This document shows, piece by piece, positions 33,052 through 41,567 of a DNA stretch of 47,626 bases. The translations under genes were made by a program, and so were the position numbers. Source of the stretch: Clostridioides difficile CD160 (GTDB lineage Bacteria; Bacillota; Clostridia; Peptostreptococcales; Peptostreptococcaceae); assembly GCF_000449425.2 (NCBI RefSeq), contig NZ_AVHW01000010.1, positions 1 to 47,626 on the forward strand, read 5' to 3'. The notes beneath the pieces were generated by a model. That model saw nothing but the letters and a program-made list of their open reading frames with translations. It did not search any database and had not been told where the DNA came from. Each line of letters opens with the position of its first letter. The stretch's first letter is position 1.

Positions 33052-33066
33052 TTTTATAACCCCCCT

Positions 33067-33537
33067 TTATTTTAAATATCTTAAACAAGGAACTGTATAT
33101 TTATAATTAAGTTCATATTTGTAATCTTTAATTAACTCTAAAAGAGCACCATCCTTATGTGATACTACTACACTTGATGGATTCATTGTGATTTTTATTG
33201 CAAGTGTTTGTATATCCCCATACTCCTTTACATGTTCTTCATCTATAGCTTGATATTGTGTTCCTTCTATCATTAATGAATTCTCTACATTAGACTTTAT
33301 TTCTGTGGCTACATTAGACTGTTCTACTATTGAATTTAATTGACGTTCAAATAATGGTGTAATAGATTTTGGAATACAATTATTCCTAGCTATCTCATTT
33401 TGCATAACTATAGATAATGCTTCCACTCTTGAATGTACTACTAATGAATCTACACCTACAGTAACCATATTTACTAAAACCATTAAAATCATAAAGGATG
33501 CTAATGTTTTAAACACAAACCAAATCATTCTATTCAA
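33067..33537 (-). CDS. TadE-like pseudopilin
   Basis: The 156-residue product has an N-terminal helix (IWFVFKTLASFMILMVLVNMVTVGVDSLVV), a helical stalk and a small beta-rich part with two cysteines (NNCIP... VPCLRYL) that could form a disulphide. TTG at 33537 follows GGAAGTG. Length and position fit TadE/TadF-type minor pilins. The Gly-x4-Glu prepilin motif is not visible. Confidence 0.55.
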   Translation of the reverse strand: MNRMIWFVFKTLASFMILMVLVNMVTVGVDSLVVHSRVEALSIVMQNEIARNNCIPKSITPLFERQLNSIVEQSNVATEIKSNVENSLMIEGTQYQAIDEEHVKEYGDIQTLAIKITMNPSSVVVSHKDGALLELIKDYKYELNYKYTVPCLRYLK

Positions 33538-33587
33538 AATAAATCACTTCCTTACTAACTATAATTTTAAGAAGCTTATATAAAAAA

Positions 33588-33809
33588 TTACTTTGTAGTT
33601 AAATCAGCCGTATTTTTTAATACTTTCTCTAATTCTTCGTCTATCTCTTTACCATCTTTAAGAGTATACATAGACCAATTACTTCTTGTAACCGAATCTA
33701 TAGCTTCCCACATGTGTGATTTCGAATCTATAATTATGAATTTAAATAATATAGTAGCTAAAAGCAATAAGAAAATAGTCTTAGCTACTTCTCTTATCAC
33801 ATCTGTCAT
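33588..33809 (-). CDS. Small pilin-like membrane protein
   Basis: The 73-residue product has a hydrophobic helix (TIFLLLLATILFKFIII) near the N-terminus and a charged helical tail (DEELEKVLKNTADLTTK), the size of Flp pilins. ATG at 33809 has AAGGTG upstream; the frame continues 9 codons further without need. It is separated from the previous small gene by a terminator hairpin. Confidence 0.6.
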   Translation of the reverse strand: MTDVIREVAKTIFLLLLATILFKFIIIDSKSHMWEAIDSVTRSNWSMYTLKDGKEIDEELEKVLKNTADLTTK

Positions 33810-33825
33810 ATATTCACCTTCTTTT

Positions 33826-33855
33826 AAAAAGAGCAAGTATAAACTTGCTCTTTTT
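33826..33855 (-). terminator. Intra-operon terminator after the 75-residue gene
   Basis: Arms AAAAAGAGCAAGT (33826-33838) and ACTTGCTCTTTTT (33843-33855). It lies between the stop of the 75-residue gene and the start of the 73-residue gene. This arrangement yields more mRNA of the upstream gene, as is typical after a major pilin gene. Confidence 0.7.
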
Positions 33856-33869
33856 ATTAATTATTCATT

Positions 33870-34097
33870 TTACCAACCAGCACCAGCATCTTCTAATCCT
33901 GTGTTATCTTTTGCTTTATACTCAGGTAAAAAGTTTTTATTCCCACCTGTAACTTTCTTGAATGTTGAATTTATTGTGTCTATAAATGCATTAGACCCTG
34001 TTTCTAATCCCCCATTTCTATTAAAGAAATATGTAAACCCAATAACAACACATATTAAAAGACATACTGCCCAAAAAACTTTTGTTATTACTTTCAT
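33870..34097 (-). CDS. Small pilin-like membrane protein, candidate major subunit
   Basis: The 75-residue product has a membrane helix (VFWAVCLLICVVIGFTYFF) and a short polar exterior (GGLETGSNAFIDTINSTFKKVTGG) ending DAGAGW. GGAGG precedes the ATG. Size, place after TadC and the terminator following it suggest the main Flp-like subunit of the structure. A Flp cleavage motif is not present, so this rests on context. Confidence 0.55.
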   Translation of the reverse strand: MKVITKVFWAVCLLICVVIGFTYFFNRNGGLETGSNAFIDTINSTFKKVTGGNKNFLPEYKAKDNTGLEDAGAGW

Positions 34098-34117
34098 AAT
34101 AAAAACCTCCTATAATA

Positions 34118-35047
34118 TTAAACATTAAATATCATTGATACTTTAGCTACAAGAGATAGGAGAAAAACTTCTACTAATATAATAAAAACTACTATTAACA
34201 AGCTTCTTCCTTGTAGCCTTATTTTTTCTCCATTTCTTTCAATCTCTCTTTTCTTTTTTTCTAATAACTCCATTTTAAAAGTTAGTAAACTATCTTTATT
34301 ATCAACATCATTAAGAGCTTGTTTTACTAAAGTACAAAACCTTGCTATAGTCACTGTATTATAAACTTTTTTCAATTTTTCTGTTGCAGCTATTTCATCT
34401 GGATATAGTTCTATATAGTTTCTATAATTCATAGCAAACATTTTTATTTCTTCTCTTCCCTTTGAAATAGACTTTATATAATCATCAAGGGCAGGTGCAA
34501 TTCTTACATGCCCTCCTTTTAGTAGTCTAGTATATAATTTTAAATACAAATTAGGAAATTCTTTCTCTATTGCCTCATTCTCTTCAGCTATTCGTAAATC
34601 TACTATTAGTAAGAATATTTTTTTAGATAAACATAAAACTAAGAAAACTAACCCTGTGATTTTGAATGTTAAAGTTATGCTTAAAATAGATAGAAAGACT
34701 CCTATGATATTTATCCCTCTAAATAATCCAATTAGCTCTATTGGTTCTATACTTCTTTTTAATAGCTTTAATTCAAAATTTAATCTAGTTATTCTATACT
34801 CTATATCATTTAAAGTTTGTTCTGTTGGTAAAAATCCTATGTTTTTACTTATCCAACAACAATAGTTTAAAAATTTCTCTAATCGTTTCTTTTTATTTAA
34901 TTCAATATTATATGTATCCACATCATTTTTAGCTTTTTTTGTTCCTTTTGTTGAGCCTATTATGTTGTTTTCACTTAAAAGTCCCCAAGCTCCTAAAATT
35001 AAAAGCGCATATAATATAAAACTTTTAATTATTATGCTATTTAACAA
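34118..35047 (-). CDS. TadC-like inner-membrane platform protein
   Basis: The 309-residue product has transmembrane helices near the N-terminus (IIIKSFILYALLILGAWGLL), in the middle (IGVFLSILSITLTFKITGLVFLVL) and at the C-terminus (LLIVVFIILVEVFLLSLVAKV). Helical cytoplasmic parts lie between them, as in T2SS-F/TadC proteins. The start is TTG at 35047 with AAGGAG about 12 nt upstream. An in-frame stop just before it rules out an upstream start. It would anchor the CpaF-type ATPase together with the gene at 35064. Confidence 0.65.
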   Translation of the reverse strand: MLNSIIIKSFILYALLILGAWGLLSENNIIGSTKGTKKAKNDVDTYNIELNKKKRLEKFLNYCCWISKNIGFLPTEQTLNDIEYRITRLNFELKLLKRSIEPIELIGLFRGINIIGVFLSILSITLTFKITGLVFLVLCLSKKIFLLIVDLRIAEENEAIEKEFPNLYLKLYTRLLKGGHVRIAPALDDYIKSISKGREEIKMFAMNYRNYIELYPDEIAATEKLKKVYNTVTIARFCTLVKQALNDVDNKDSLLTFKMELLEKKKREIERNGEKIRLQGRSLLIVVFIILVEVFLLSLVAKVSMIFNV

Positions 35048-35063
35048 ATGTTATTCACTCTCC

Positions 35064-36029
35064 TTATAAGGATTTAGCTTTTATCTTAGCTAGACTTGCT
35101 ACTATAAATACCATCACTATAGCATGAATTAAAACTGCTATTTTTCCTATCTGCATATTTAAGAAAAAATTCATTATAAATCTATCCTGATACATTGCTA
35201 TCACACAGTAAATACCAATCATTGCTATACATGAAAATATCTCAAATTTTGTTTTATTGAATGCCCTTTTATTAATATTTCTTGTTTCTCTTTTTTTAGA
35301 ATGTATTTCTATAAGAATAGAAAACTCTTGGTCTGATACTTCATCAGCTTTTTCTTCATAAGAAATTGAATTAGAAGCAAAATCTCTGAAATTCTCTCCT
35401 AACTTGTCTTCTAAAACCAACATTGCTTCTTTAAAGCTAAATCCTTTATTATCTATATCATCTAAGAAAGATTTAAAATACTTTCTTATTCTTGGTTTGA
35501 ATTCATTCTGATAACTTCTGATTGAGTTTTCTACACCTTTCTTTATATCTGGAACTAATAAATCTATAGCAGACATTATGTCATCTTCTCGTTTTTCATA
35601 TTGAGTTAATGACATAAATCTAAATATAACTAATATTAAATAAAAGAACATTATAAATAATAAAAGTATCATGTTAGCTTCTTCAAAAAAAGCAGCTGTT
35701 ACTATTGTAAGTATAAAAGAAATACTTGATATAAATATCACCAATCCGATTGGTGTAACTCCATCCTTTTCCATATCTAAGTTTTCTATTATTTCTTTTA
35801 AATACTTATATATCTTATATCTAATAGATTTACTATTTAAGCTTTCTATTCTTTCTATATCTTTATTTAATTTTCTTATTTTATTTCCAAATTTCTGTTG
35901 GAATTTTTTATTAGCTATAATTTTAGAATTTTGTAATATATCTAAAAATATCTTATTGTACATAATACCTAATCCAAACAGAATAGTTGTCAAACTTGAT
36001 ATACTTAATTTGAATATAACCTCAAACAT
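35064..36029 (-). CDS. TadB-like inner-membrane platform protein
   Basis: The 321-residue product has paired helices (FISSISFILTIVTAAFFEEANMILLLFIMFFYLILVIF-type segment, about 95-135) and a large cytoplasmic helical domain (SAIDLLVPDIKKGVENSIRSY). A C-terminal pair follows (IAMIGIYCVIAMY; VLIHAIVMVFIVAS). This is the T2SS-F/TadB topology. AGGTGG precedes the ATG. It lies between the ATPase paralogue and the TadC-like gene, the standard order of tad clusters. Confidence 0.68.
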   Translation of the reverse strand: MFEVIFKLSISSLTTILFGLGIMYNKIFLDILQNSKIIANKKFQQKFGNKIRKLNKDIERIESLNSKSIRYKIYKYLKEIIENLDMEKDGVTPIGLVIFISSISFILTIVTAAFFEEANMILLLFIMFFYLILVIFRFMSLTQYEKREDDIMSAIDLLVPDIKKGVENSIRSYQNEFKPRIRKYFKSFLDDIDNKGFSFKEAMLVLEDKLGENFRDFASNSISYEEKADEVSDQEFSILIEIHSKKRETRNINKRAFNKTKFEIFSCIAMIGIYCVIAMYQDRFIMNFFLNMQIGKIAVLIHAIVMVFIVASLAKIKAKSL

Positions 36030-36064
36030 TTAACCACCTACTCTTTACAAGTGAAAAATTATCT

Positions 36065-36763
36065 TTATACAATATTCATTCCTCTAAAAGCTAATTGCAT
36101 TTTAGGTGATAGTTTTCCTATTTTCATAAATCTTCCCTTTAATTTTTTACAACCAGTTCTTTTATCTACTTCTAAACCTTCTAACTTATATCTAAATAGT
36201 TCATTTAATTTAATACTCCCATCCCTATTTAAATCACAGACTTCCACAATAGATTTTATTTTATATTCTCCAGTAAAATATTTTTGATGAATTATAATAA
36301 ATTGTATTGAATTTGCTATAACAGTCATACTTTCTTTATATGATAAGTTTTTATTTGAAGATAACATAAATGCCATATCAGCCAAATATTCTTCTATGTC
36401 ATTAGAGTTAATTGATGCTATAAAAAAATATCCTTTTTCATGATATTTTATCATTTCATAAATTTCTTCATGAGTTTTACAGGATTTAAGTATCTTATTT
36501 GGTTTTTTACACAATGCATTTTTTATCTCAATAAAATCTTTAACTCTTATCTCTTTGAAGCTGTCCTGATTTATTTCAGCTTCACTTATCATTACAATCC
36601 TTTGCCCTTCTGAAACAAGTTTATTTGCTATTATTTTAATTAAATTTTGATTACGACTATTTGAACTTTCTATACATAAAGCATTTGTCTTTGACTTTAT
36701 AATCAAAGATAATAAATCATATATATTATCATCAAAAAAACCTGTGTTTAAATATTTTTCCAT
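36065..36763 (-). CDS. CpaF-like paralogue without Walker A (pseudo-ATPase)
   Basis: The 232-residue product is clearly related to the C-terminal half of the CpaF-type ATPase encoded just upstream. YFTGEYKIKSIVEVCDLNRD / YFTGERKVKAITEVCGMDLS and LFRYKLEGLEVDKRTG / LFRYKAEGSEIDEKTG are followed by KLKGRFMKIGKLS / KMKGRFIQTGSLS. Where the ATPase has GETGCGKTALL this protein has IESSNSRNQNLI, and GHTLFASFHS is replaced by GYFFIASINS. Nucleotide binding is therefore unlikely. ATG at 36763 has GGAGG 8 nt upstream; an earlier ATG follows the preceding stop at once. It may form mixed hexamers with the active ATPase or regulate it. Confidence 0.8.
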   Translation of the reverse strand: MEKYLNTGFFDDNIYDLLSLIIKSKTNALCIESSNSRNQNLIKIIANKLVSEGQRIVMISEAEINQDSFKEIRVKDFIEIKNALCKKPNKILKSCKTHEEIYEMIKYHEKGYFFIASINSNDIEEYLADMAFMLSSNKNLSYKESMTVIANSIQFIIIHQKYFTGEYKIKSIVEVCDLNRDGSIKLNELFRYKLEGLEVDKRTGCKKLKGRFMKIGKLSPKMQLAFRGMNIV

Positions 36764-36778
36764 TGTTGATTCCTCCAT

Positions 36779-38272
36779 TTATACAGCTAGTTGATTTTCA
36801 GTAGATAATACAAATTTCATTATCTTTTCTTTTGGAATACCACATTCTAAAAATAGCTCTTGTCTTTTCTCTGAAAGAGAACCTGTTTGTATAAATCTTC
36901 CCTTCATTTTTTCTTTTCCTGTTTTTTCATCTATTTCAGAACCTTCTGCTTTATATCTAAATAAATCATTTAAAATGAGTTTACCACTCAAATCCATACC
37001 ACAAACCTCTGTTATTGCCTTTACTTTACGTTCACCAGTGAAATATCTTACTGGTGCTATGATGAAATCTGTTGACCCTGCAACCATTCTAAGACATTCA
37101 TTATAAGATGCTCCTGAGTTTGAAGCTAATTCCATAGCTGCTCTAGATAAAGCTTCTTCTGCATCAAAGGAATGGAATGATGCAAATAATGTATGTCCAG
37201 TCTTAGCTGCTCTATAAGTTTGAAAAAATTCACCTGGGCTTCTACATTCACCAACGATAATTACGGAGGGGTTAGCTCTAAGTGCATTTGCAATAAGATT
37301 TTCCATAGTAGCTTTTCTGCCACTTTTATCAATTACCTCATCTTCTCTTACTTCCCAATGATTCACAATTCTTTTGTTTACTCCAAATTCATCTCTTTCT
37401 GTTAAAAATATTTCGGTTGGATTTTGTACCAATATAACTTTTTTATCATATGGGATACCTCTTGCAATAGCACCAAGCAATGCAGTCTTTCCACATCCTG
37501 TTTCACCTATACAGAAATTCCTTGTTCTTGTTTTTCCCATACAGTAAAATAATTCTCCCATATTTTCACTGCATGAGTTATTTTTTATAAAATAATCTAT
37601 AGTTAATGCTGTCTTCTTAGATTTACGAATTGATACTGTAGTTATTGGAAAATTAAACTCTCCGAAGTCTTTAGTATTTACAGATGGATGTACAGCATTT
37701 ACACGATGTTTATCTTTATATGTTCTTCCATTTAAAATAGGAATACCTTCTGTAAACTGAGGTGTATTTCCATTCCCATCTTCCATCAGCTTATTTAATG
37801 CTGTTTTGATAGCTTCATCTGATGGAAATGAGACACGTCTCCCATATTTATCAACATATGGTACAGTCATACCACCTTTTTCTACAAAGAGCGTTTTTTG
37901 GTCAACTAAATCTATTTCATCAATTTCTGGATTTTCCAAGGCTTCTTTAAATACAGCTTCTCCTGTTATTGTGGAACATAAATCTTCTAATAATAGAGAT
38001 GTATCAGTCATACCATCTTTACCAAGATATCCTTTTACTTTTACATTTGCATGTTTATTAACATATTCCATCGCTCTTTGTAACATAATTTCTGTTTTCT
38101 TTTCATTTGTTGCTTTAGCGTATGAATCTGGATTTTGTTTTGATATAATGGAACGATATTGATTCCAATATTCTTCAAATGTAATCTCATCATTAACTAT
38201 TGAATCAACTACATCATTATTTACAAGCTTAAACTCAGCTTGAACTTTTATTATACTTTTTGCAGATAACAA
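36779..38272 (-). CDS. cpaF: CpaF/TadA-type secretion ATPase (VirB11/PulE superfamily)
   Basis: The 497-residue product has an N-terminal domain typical of CpaF (IDEIDLVDQKTLFVEKGGM; IPILNGRTYKDKHRVNAVHPSV). The RecA-like ATPase core follows: Walker A IGETGCGKTALL (about 255-266), an Asp/Glu box, Walker B VIIVGE (about 337-342) and the His box GHTLFASFHSFDAEEA (about 359-374). Such hexameric ATPases power pilus assembly or secretion in Tad systems. The start is TTG at 38272 with GGAAGTGAT upstream. The gene is followed after 15 bases by its inactive paralogue. Confidence 0.9.
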   Translation of the reverse strand: MLSAKSIIKVQAEFKLVNNDVVDSIVNDEITFEEYWNQYRSIISKQNPDSYAKATNEKKTEIMLQRAMEYVNKHANVKVKGYLGKDGMTDTSLLLEDLCSTITGEAVFKEALENPEIDEIDLVDQKTLFVEKGGMTVPYVDKYGRRVSFPSDEAIKTALNKLMEDGNGNTPQFTEGIPILNGRTYKDKHRVNAVHPSVNTKDFGEFNFPITTVSIRKSKKTALTIDYFIKNNSCSENMGELFYCMGKTRTRNFCIGETGCGKTALLGAIARGIPYDKKVILVQNPTEIFLTERDEFGVNKRIVNHWEVREDEVIDKSGRKATMENLIANALRANPSVIIVGECRSPGEFFQTYRAAKTGHTLFASFHSFDAEEALSRAAMELASNSGASYNECLRMVAGSTDFIIAPVRYFTGERKVKAITEVCGMDLSGKLILNDLFRYKAEGSEIDEKTGKEKMKGRFIQTGSLSEKRQELFLECGIPKEKIMKFVLSTENQLAV

Positions 38273-38293
38273 AATATCACTTCCAACTCTTAC

Positions 38294-38776
38294 TTAAATT
38301 TTTAGAATTTTAAAATCTGTAATTATCTTTTCATTTGATTTCTTAATACTTTCATCTCTATATACATTTTTTAAAACTGTATAGTCTACCTGATAAACAT
38401 GTCTCTGAGCAAGTGGTATTCCTATATTATTACTTTTAATTATGCTATTATCTTCACTTATTACAGCTATTTGAGCTGTTATAACTGAAGTTTCACTAGT
38501 ACTTGTGAACTTAGTTATTGATATATTTATGAATTGTAGATTATTAAAACATCTAATTTTATTTTGTAATTTTATTTGTTCTATATAATCCTCAACTTTT
38601 TTATCACAATTCACATATTTTAATGAGTTAATATTTCCTTCTAAATAATTTGCATAAAGTAATATAAATCTTTTTAACTCCTCTTCTAAACCTACTTGAT
38701 TAAAAAGTGGATATTCTTTTTTAATCATAAAAACTGCTTCTTTATTTTCCTCTAATTCAAACCACTCTTTGAGCAT
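38294..38776 (-). CDS. Unknown protein within the Tad-like cluster
   Basis: The 160-residue product is soluble. It has an N-terminal helical part (FNQVGLEEELKRFILLYANYL) and a beta-rich part (LQFINISITKFTSTSETSVITAQIAVIS) ending near HVYQVDYTVLKNVY. ATG at 38776 has GGAG about 11 nt upstream. It lies between the TadZ-like and CpaF-like genes, a position with no constant occupant in known tad clusters. No family recognised. Confidence 0.55.
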   Translation of the reverse strand: MLKEWFELEENKEAVFMIKKEYPLFNQVGLEEELKRFILLYANYLEGNINSLKYVNCDKKVEDYIEQIKLQNKIRCFNNLQFINISITKFTSTSETSVITAQIAVISEDNSIIKSNNIGIPLAQRHVYQVDYTVLKNVYRDESIKKSNEKIITDFKILKI

Positions 38777-38816
38777 TATATTTTTTTCTCCTCTCAATTG
38801 AATATAATCTTATTCT

Positions 38817-39788
38817 CTATAATTCAATTATTATATCCTCATCATTATTTTCTTCTTGTAAAACTGTTTCTTTCCCATAATTTTTTATAGACTTAAAACT
38901 ATTTTCTATTTCATTTTCAGTAGGTTTTCTTTCTTCTATTTCAATATCATCTTTAATAAATTTATTATTTAAAGGAGTTCTTTCCAAAAGTTCATCTACT
39001 ATAGTATCTATTGCAGATGAAAAGTTTATATATTTTTCTTTGGATGATTCATACCATAATCTTTTTCCTGAAATCCCTGCTTTTAAAATTTCTTCTGAGT
39101 TATTTATTTGTGCTATTACTTTTAATCCTGCTTCTTCAAGTACTTTTGTTGTAAATGCTACAACATCTTCAGAAACTTTATTTAAAACAACTTTATTTGA
39201 TTTTAAAGGTGATATAGCAAGTGTTGCTTGAGCATTTAATGATTTTTTTAAGTTAGTTAAGCATTTTAAACTTTGGTCTCCTACCTGAATTATTTTATTG
39301 CATTTTATAGCAGCTCTAGTATTCATAACAGTTAACTCATGTGATAAATCTATTAGTATTACATCAAATGACAACTTACTTGTATCTATAATTTCAGATA
39401 TAATAGTATCAATATCTTTTGATGAAAACATATCTGATAATCCTCTATTTGAAAACTCTATCAAGTAAACATTGTTGTATTGGGTATATAATATTATTTC
39501 TGATAGATTTCCAGAGTAGTCCATTATGTCTCTTTTCTTATTAGGCACTTTACTATCTTTCATTAGAAGTGAGTGTTGTATAGGATATAATATATTCATA
39601 TCTAAAACACAAATTTTATATTTAGTTTTTTCAGATAATGCAATTGCAACATTTTGCAATATTGTAGATGTACCAACGCCTGGCACAATACCCCTGAATC
39701 CAACAACTTTATTAAATAGAAGTTGTTCTGATACATCATTAATTTCAGAGCCTGACATGGCTGCTAAAATATTACTTAATGAACTCAT
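38817..39788 (-). CDS. CpaE/TadZ-like ParA-type protein
   Basis: The 323-residue product has a deviant P-loop, GFRGIVPGVGTSTILQNVA (about 31-49), with Thr where ParA proteins have the second Lys. It also has ICVLDMNILYP (about 64-74), DVILIDLSHELTVM and IIQVGDQSLKCL, following the ParA/MinD fold as in CpaE/TadZ. These proteins position Tad machines at the cell pole. The C-terminal tail is acidic (NNDEDIIIEL). GGGAG precedes the ATG. The N-terminal receiver-like domain of CpaE is absent. Confidence 0.75.
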   Translation of the reverse strand: MSSLSNILAAMSGSEINDVSEQLLFNKVVGFRGIVPGVGTSTILQNVAIALSEKTKYKICVLDMNILYPIQHSLLMKDSKVPNKKRDIMDYSGNLSEIILYTQYNNVYLIEFSNRGLSDMFSSKDIDTIISEIIDTSKLSFDVILIDLSHELTVMNTRAAIKCNKIIQVGDQSLKCLTNLKKSLNAQATLAISPLKSNKVVLNKVSEDVVAFTTKVLEEAGLKVIAQINNSEEILKAGISGKRLWYESSKEKYINFSSAIDTIVDELLERTPLNNKFIKDDIEIEERKPTENEIENSFKSIKNYGKETVLQEENNDEDIIIEL

Positions 39789-39806
39789 ATAAATTTACTC
39801 CCTCTC

Positions 39807-40730
39807 TTAATTATTGTTATTATCTGAATTATTTCTTGCAAAACCTACTTGAAGATTATTAAGAGCATCTGTTATTAGATTTCCACTTGTTCTAGGTAAA
39901 AGAGTCATCATATAATCAGCTCCTTTTCCTTCAATATCCATATAATTGTCAGCTTCTTCTTCTGTTACATTCAATAAAATTTGTACTGGTTTAACACTTT
40001 CCTTAAACTCTTCTGTATTAACTATCTCTTGTTGTTTTTGTTTTGGCAAAGCAAGTAATTTATAATATATATCAAATATACTAGCTCCTTCATTATTCAA
40101 AATATCTAAAACTACTGCATTATTGAATAATTTAACTTTTCTTTTTATTGAAGAATTCCCTTGTATTCCAGCTTCTTTTTGAAGTTTATATGCTTCTTCT
40201 GTTGGTAATGTATATACTTGGTCTGTATAAGAAGCTCTAACATTTATTTTATCTCCAGGTACAAGCATTTCTCCAAACTGGTCAGCATTTACATCTAACT
40301 TTAATAACTCTCCATCCATCTGATATAGGTAAGATAATTTTCTTGGGGTATCTTTACTTAGTGAATCCCAATAAACAGGTGTTCCTTGCCTAATATAATA
40401 AGATGCATATGCATTTTTTATTTTATTTCTATCTTCCCAAAGAACTATCGTTCTTTTTTTACTTCCATCAGAGAATTTCATTATCCCTTGTTTCTCATAT
40501 TCTGCTTTAACCATCTTATCTTTGACTAAGTTACTTTCTAAAACCCTTCCATCTTGCGGAATTGCAGTTTTAAAAGAAACAATATCAACAGTTTGTCTAA
40601 ATGCCTTAGCTGATATTAGATTACTAGATACTACTAAAATACAAAGAATTATTACATAACGCAGTATTTTTGTGTTTTTAGAAGCATTTTTACCTGTCAG
40701 CTCTCTTATTTTATTTCTATCTAATTTCAA
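39807..40730 (-). CDS. CpaB/RcpC-like SAF-domain membrane protein
   Basis: The 307-residue product has one N-terminal membrane helix (LRYVIILCILVVSSNLIS), then a SAF-like region with LFNNAVVLDILN and MLVPGDKINVRASYT. The latter matches the 'pG.rvdV...' signature of CpaB/RcpC proteins, which link the Tad machine to the cell wall. The start is TTG at 40730 with GGAGG 10 nt upstream. It is the first gene of the Tad-like operon (40730 to 31789). Confidence 0.7.
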   Translation of the reverse strand: MKLDRNKIRELTGKNASKNTKILRYVIILCILVVSSNLISAKAFRQTVDIVSFKTAIPQDGRVLESNLVKDKMVKAEYEKQGIMKFSDGSKKRTIVLWEDRNKIKNAYASYYIRQGTPVYWDSLSKDTPRKLSYLYQMDGELLKLDVNADQFGEMLVPGDKINVRASYTDQVYTLPTEEAYKLQKEAGIQGNSSIKRKVKLFNNAVVLDILNNEGASIFDIYYKLLALPKQKQQEIVNTEEFKESVKPVQILLNVTEEEADNYMDIEGKGADYMMTLLPRTSGNLITDALNNLQVGFARNNSDNNNN

Positions 40731-40950
40731 CTTGTTTTTACCTCCTTACATTTATTGAGTTTGAAATATAAATAAAAAATACTTTTAGAATTTCTTATTT
40801 TAAAAATATTTTTATTTTTGAATTTAAGCCTTCTTGTAGATTTGTAGATTCTTGTAAGAAAAAAATAAATTTGTATTTATAAGTAATCTCATTTTTCTTT
40901 TTTTATATAAAAATTAATTAAATCTACTGGGTTATTTGCTTCTTTTAATT
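40731..40950. other. Intergenic region upstream of the Tad-like operon
   Basis: AT-rich, with a short direct repeat TTGTAGATTTGTAGATTCTTGTA-like stretch (around 40833-40856, repeats of TTGTAGATT). No consensus promoter could be fixed with confidence; the operon promoter probably lies here. Confidence 0.35.
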
Positions 40951-41217
40951 TTATGTATGTCTCAATTTTTCGTCTTTATCTTCATTAACACTTTTTTTAC
41001 AGTCATTTGAGATTTTGATTGTAATAAAAATTAAAATGATAATTTCACAGATAACTAATATCTCTTTTTCTATATCTTCAAATCCCAAAATTTTTATTAA
41101 GTTGTGTAAAAATAGTAAACATGAGGGTAATATGGTCATAATACTAATAACAAAAATCCTTTTTTTATTTTTTTTCATTAATAATTCTTGTACCATCCCT
41201 AATAAGTTTTTTTTCAT
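40951..41217 (-). CDS. Small membrane protein, unknown
   Basis: The 88-residue product has two transmembrane helices (IFVISIMTILPSCLLFLHNLI and ILVICEIIILIFITIKI) and a charged C-terminus. AGGAGGAAG precedes the ATG. It lies between the rep gene and the Tad-like operon. No family recognised. Confidence 0.55.
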   Translation of the reverse strand: MKKNLLGMVQELLMKKNKKRIFVISIMTILPSCLLFLHNLIKILGFEDIEKEILVICEIIILIFITIKISNDCKKSVNEDKDEKLRHT

Positions 41218-41516
41218 TTCTTCCTCCTATACAGTTTTATTTATTATTAAAAGACTTTTAAAGAGTCTTATTTACACACTTAAATTTTTATCTTTTATTT
41301 CTAAAACATTAAATCCTATAATTATCATTTGTTTTTTATAATATTTTTTTGTTTCACCAGATTTATATTTTTCATAGAATTGTTTTGTTTTTGTTTTCCA
41401 CTATTATCAAAATAAAATTGTTTTTATTTTTTCAATTAAAATTATTTTTTCATATCTTAATTTAAAATTATTTTTTGAAATTTAATTTTTTATTTTTTTC
41501 ATTGTTTATAAAAAAG

Positions 41517-41557
41517 TTCAAAAAAAAGAGAATCTTTTAGATTCTCTTTTTTTTGAA
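41517..41557. terminator. Strong terminator after rep
   Basis: A perfect 19-bp stem (TTCAAAAAAAAGAGAATCT at 41517-41535 and its complement at 41539-41557) with a three-base loop lies 11 bases beyond the rep stop. The stretch 41218-41516 beside it holds only a weak hairpin (around 41249-41270) and no gene. Confidence 0.85.
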
Positions 41558-41567
41558 CAATATTAAA

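Noticed and set aside
31789-40730. Classical type IV conjugation locus
   Set aside because: Only a CpaF/VirB11-type ATPase is present; no VirB4, VirD4, VirB6 or relaxase is seen, and gene order fits tad clusters.
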